From positions 9,517,304 to 9,581,303 of the forward strand of contig OY992836.1 of the NCBI GenBank assembly GCA_963921425.1: a stretch of DNA of 64,000 nucleotides, read 5' to 3'. Positions 62,137 to 64,000 of the stretch are shown here, in pieces. Origin of the DNA: Dryas octopetala. Its lineage: Eukaryota > Streptophyta > Magnoliopsida > Rosales > Rosaceae. The position numbers and the translations under genes were made by a program. Every line of letters begins with the position of its first letter. Position 1 is the stretch's first letter. The notes beneath the pieces were generated by a model. The model did no database searches and was not told where the DNA came from. It saw nothing but the letters and a program-made list of their open reading frames with translations.

Positions 62137-62697
62137 AACACACACACAGAGAAAGAATAAGAGTGAAAGAGAATCAGCGTAGACTTGAGTTTGTGTAGGC
62201 AGCCTATTTATTTAAGTATTGCGGGGTGACAGTAAGAGGTTGTGTTTGATTTGGAATGTGGGACTCTTCAGAGGACGAGGAGGCCAAGTGGCTCTAAAGA
62301 GGGACGCTTTTTCTAGTTTTATTTTCTTTTGGCAACTTCGCCTTTTTGCTTTGGGTGAATGTCAAAATCGTCATTCATAAAGAACCAACCATTTATTATG
62401 AACTTCACAAAGAAAATCAACTGATTCTGCTTTAGAAATGAATATAATGTTTCTGAAATACCATTACACATTTGATTAAAATATGGCATGACCATCATCA
62501 TCATATATTAAAAAGACTTAGCTAACAATTAAGAATTTGTAGACTCATCACTGGTCATACTCATACATCATACAAGCGCAGCCAGTCAAGCTTTCAGAGA
62601 ACTAATGACTTCTTGTGAGAACACCTTATAAGCAACAAGAAAAACAACAAGGGCTAATATAGATTGACTTAATTCAAAACAAACTGACGAGAACTGC
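62137..62697. other. Spacer between UPM1 and SKIP
   Basis: Holds the UPM1 promoter (minus strand; AT-rich TTAAATAAATAGG near 62204-62216) and the presumed 3' UTR of SKIP. No gene seen. Both neighbours read the same way. Confidence 0.6.
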
Positions 62698-63999
62698 TTA
62701 GCGGCCCCTTTCAAACCCAATACGAGTTCTGCTGGATCCCCCTTCATAGCCATCCCGCATTGAAGACCCAGCACTTGCTTTCATTGTCCCTCCTGTACCA
62801 ACTTTATCCATGGCTTTCTTACCCTTCTTCACCTCTGTCAAGAACTGGTCCAAACCAAATGGATCAGCTTCTTCAGCATCCTTCTCAAACTCAACCGGCC
62901 TATCTCTTGGACCGGTCTTCTCGGCAGATCCTCCAAATCCTTTGTCAGGTTTGAAGCGATCAGTCTTCAAAATCTTATCCAATTGCTCATCTGCACCTCC
63001 ATACATATCAGAATCAACATCCTTCTTAGGCCTGTACAGGGTTGAAAGTGTAGGCTGAGCAGTAAACAAGCCCTTGTCATAAACATTGTACTGGTCATCA
63101 GTGGCAAACCCAGAGTCCATTCCTTTCTCCTGGTTGAACAGCCTCTGGTCATACATAACCTCTCCCCCTCTTCCTGCTCCAGCAGAAGCCATGCCAAGGG
63201 CAACTTTCTCACTAATATCACGATCTCTATCTCTTGTAATTTTACTTTTCTTCCCCATCGCTGCATCTTTGGCCTCCAACCTTCTCTCCCTTTCCCTCTC
63301 TCGGCGTCGCTCTTCACGGATCTTCTCCCGCTGCAACCTCTCTTCTCTTTCCTCCCTTGTCTCCTTTGGGTAATCCACCTCCTTTTCCCTTGGACGCTCA
63401 TAATCCCCTCTCACATCAGTATCCATTGCTGTTCTCTCAGAAGGCATTGGAACAGCAGCAGGGGGTGCTGCACCTGTTCTCTCAGAACGAGCTTTTTGAG
63501 CTAATGACCGCAGTTCCTGCTCTTTCCTTTCCTTCTCCTTCATCATCATCTCCTTCTGAACTTTAGATCTCATCGCAACTGCTTCTCTAGCCTTCTGCTC
63601 TGCTACATACAAAGACTCCGAAAGCTTTGCAAAATTATCATTAATCTGAACATCTTGAAGGCCTCTACCATCAGCTGCAAGACGTTTGTCCAGTGGGATG
63701 GTATACCCTTTTGGGTTCTTCCAGTTTGAAATACAAGGTGGAATCTTCCAATCCTGCTGGTCTTTCACAGTCACCGGGCGAGGTGGAGAATGCATGACTG
63801 GCACGGGTGGGGACCCAGAAGCCCTTGGAACACGCTTATGCTTGAACTTAGGAGGCTCGAGTGGGTCCACAGGCATCTCCACCATCCTGATAATCCTCTC
63901 CTTCGCGCCAGAATTAAATGCCACGGATTTCTGTGATGGCTGATACTTGATAAATTTCGAATCTGACGACTGTTTGGGTACGTTTTTTGGCTGTGCAGC
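62698..63999 (-). CDS. SKIP: SNW/SKI-interacting protein (SKIP), C-terminal 433 residues
   Basis: Open from the window edge to TAA at 62698-62700; the N-terminal part lies outside. The core SNW domain is visible: DSKFIKYQPSQ, FNSGAKERIIRMVEMPVDPL, EPPKFKHKRVPRASGSPP, the signature SNWKNPKGYTIPLDKRLAADGR split here as SNWKNPKGYTIPL and DKRLAADGRGLQ, and EQKAREAV. A long charged Arg/Glu helix follows (EERLQREKIREERRRERE), then YDQRLFNQEKGMDSGF and DPFGLDQFLTEVKKG, and a Gly/Ser/Arg tail ending FERGR. SKIP is a nuclear component of the spliceosome (NTC-associated) and a transcription cofactor; in Arabidopsis it links splicing with the clock and stress responses. No introns in the visible part, as in other plants. 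Confidence 0.96.
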   Translation of the reverse strand, partial: AAQPKNVPKQSSDSKFIKYQPSQKSVAFNSGAKERIIRMVEMPVDPLEPPKFKHKRVPRASGSPPVPVMHSPPRPVTVKDQQDWKIPPCISNWKNPKGYTIPLDKRLAADGRGLQDVQINDNFAKLSESLYVAEQKAREAVAMRSKVQKEMMMKEKERKEQELRSLAQKARSERTGAAPPAAVPMPSERTAMDTDVRGDYERPREKEVDYPKETREEREERLQREKIREERRRERERERRLEAKDAAMGKKSKITRDRDRDISEKVALGMASAGAGRGGEVMYDQRLFNQEKGMDSGFATDDQYNVYDKGLFTAQPTLSTLYRPKKDVDSDMYGGADEQLDKILKTDRFKPDKGFGGSAEKTGPRDRPVEFEKDAEEADPFGLDQFLTEVKKGKKAMDKVGTGGTMKASAGSSMRDGYEGGSSRTRIGFERGR

Positions 64000-64000
64000 A

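Overview
The window is nuclear DNA of a flowering plant, most likely a eudicot. Spliced genes with GT-AG introns, an intron-containing histone H3.3, chloroplast-targeted siroheme-pathway and WEB-type coiled-coil proteins, AT-rich intergenic DNA and plant-type transposons all say so. I cannot fix the family from the sequence.

Host genes all lie on the minus strand. They are a LanC-like protein of the GCL1 type (4669-10189, 5 exons), a WEB-family-like coiled-coil protein (15517-18114), histone H3.3 (31639-32364, 4 coding exons), a SCAI-like protein (36526-42173, 9 exons, one needing a GC donor), uroporphyrinogen-III C-methyltransferase UPM1 (58447-62136, 5 exons) and the C-terminal part of the splicing/transcription cofactor SKIP/SNW (62698 to the window edge). 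I read exon borders from splice consensus plus phase continuity; every spliced model gives an uninterrupted frame.

The rest is largely mobile DNA. At 1-4459 lies a degenerate L1-type LINE with endonuclease, RT and RNase H. About 19.5-29.6 kb is a large Mutator-like element. It has an apparently intact two-exon transposase on plus (736 aa) and, converging on it, an apparently intact ten-exon Ulp1-type protease gene on minus (1065 aa), all strewn with a GTTTCAGT/ACTGAAAC motif. At 50855-55908 is a complete PIF/Harbinger element (5054 bp) with matching ends and a TAA target duplication. Six short inverted-repeat elements fill the intergenic DNA: two MULE-type copies of one family, one other MULE-type, two hAT-type and one foldback. 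A further loose inverted repeat is at 46192-46532.

The most novel-looking item is the Harbinger element. Besides the expected Myb/SANT-like ORF1 and a decayed DDE transposase, it carries a third intact ORF with its own TATA box. That ORF encodes a 133-aa protein with three identical C-x-C-x8-C-x2-C modules, a layout I do not recognise from this superfamily. The Mutator-like element, with both genes open and one sequence motif spread through spacers, an intron, 5' DNA and even coding sequence, is the second item worth following.
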